This document shows, piece by piece, positions 14,069-14,327 of a DNA stretch of 14,327 nt; the stretch's first letter is position 1; each line of letters opens with the position of its first letter. Source of the stretch: Streptomyces katrae. GTDB taxonomy: Bacteria; Actinomycetota; Actinomycetes; Streptomycetales; Streptomycetaceae. Where the stretch lies: NCBI RefSeq assembly GCF_000966975.1, contig NZ_JZWV01000507.1, positions 1 to 14,327 of the forward strand, in the 5' to 3' direction. The translations under genes were made by a program, and so were the position numbers. The notes below the pieces were generated by a model. It made no database searches. It was not told where the DNA came from and saw only the letters and a list, made by a program, of their open reading frames with translations.

Positions 14069-14095
14069 CGCCGGCACGCCGTGACCGGGTAGCGT
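14065..14095 (+). promoter_or_regulatory. Possible promoter of the gene at 14160
   Basis: TAGCGT (14090-14095) is a common streptomycete -10 form. CTGACG (14065-14070) lies 19 bases upstream as a near-consensus -35 and overlaps the stop of the preceding gene. The start point would be near 14102, leaving a leader of about 58 bases. Hexamer match only. Confidence 0.35.
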
Positions 14096-14159
14096 GACCC
14101 GACGGCTGCGCGGGTTCCCCACGGAGCGCGGACGTCGGAGAAGGCGAGAAGGAGTCCCG

Positions 14160-14327
14160 GTGACGGAGAACGGACAAGGGGGCGTCCCCCAGCCCGGGAC
14201 GCCGCAGGCCGGGCAGCCGTGGGCGGCGCCCGGGTACGGGTTTCCGCCCGCGCAGGACCCGTACGGGCCGCCGCAGCCGCAGGGGTCCCAGGGGTCCCAG
14301 GCGTCCCAGGGGTACGAGGAGCAGGGT
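14160..14327 (+). CDS. Partial protein with Pro/Gln/Gly-rich N terminus
   Basis: A GTG at 14160 with AAGGAG five bases upstream opens a frame with no stop before the window ends (56 codons). The visible part is a disordered tail rich in Pro, Gln and Gly with Tyr (GYGFPPAQDPYGPPQ), the kind that precedes membrane or kinase-like domains in Streptomyces proteins. A 9-bp tandem repeat, CAGGGGTCC and variants, runs four times at 14280-14315 (Gln-Gly-Ser units) and may vary in copy number. The function cannot be judged because the folded part lies outside the window. Confidence 0.75.
   Translation, partial: MTENGQGGVPQPGTPQAGQPWAAPGYGFPPAQDPYGPPQPQGSQGSQASQGYEEQG

Noticed and set aside
12646..14097. 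A 483-codon plus-strand and a 486-codon minus-strand frame over the HTH-TPR gene
   Set aside because: The frame at 12686-14068 has the ribosome site, HTH and TPR-like signatures. The others are low-complexity Arg/Gly/Pro shadows.

Overview
The window comes from a high-G+C actinomycete, almost certainly Streptomyces. Third codon positions are nearly all G or C, long antisense shadow frames are common, GTG starts and short SD sites are used, and several protein families are streptomycete types. The first two genes match, in content and divergent order, the S. coelicolor SCO4393-SCO4394 locus (SIS-domain aminosugar protein and the iron regulator DmdR1). No tRNA, rRNA, CRISPR array, transposase or integrase was seen.

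Layout. 65-820 (-) is a SIS-domain phosphosugar protein whose promoter region holds a close match to a DasR operator. 1091-1783 (+) is dmdR1, with every DtxR metal ligand in place and a strong hairpin terminator. 2124-3089 (+) is an alpha/beta hydrolase with a Gly/Pro-rich insertion, preceded by a LexA-like palindrome. 3264-5339 (+) is a secreted multidomain protein: seven delta-60 repeats (probably one seven-bladed propeller), a DUF11-type domain and an RTX-like calcium-binding tail. 5463-5876 (+) is a small VOC/glyoxalase-fold protein, with an 11-bp inverted repeat around its presumed promoter.

5935-9060 is an accessory-looking block. It has two adjacent minus-strand uncharacterised proteins with propeller-like periodicity, a divergent gene resembling the small CDI-type immunity proteins, and an uncharacterised 173-residue protein with weaker G/C third-position bias. 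No cognate toxin is visible. A 21-bp perfect hairpin at 9120-9164 closes the next operon, a two-gene ABC exporter (ATPase 10778-11614 and membrane protein 9177-10781, minus strand, 4-bp overlap).

11786-12466 (-) is a stand-alone primase/polymerase-like domain with degenerate catalytic motifs. It diverges from 12686-14068 (+), a large HTH plus TPR-like regulator of the NsdA-like architecture, across a 219-bp region rich in inverted and direct repeats, including a BldD-box-like palindrome. The window ends inside a new gene (14160 onward, +) that begins with a Pro/Gln/Gly-rich tail.

Taken together, the left part couples nutrient sensing (aminosugar and iron) to conserved metabolism, the middle holds surface, immunity and unknown genes, and the right part is an exporter and a regulator/primase-like pair. 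The strongest candidates for undescribed biology are the immunity/propeller block and the divergent degenerate prim-pol/HTH-TPR pair.
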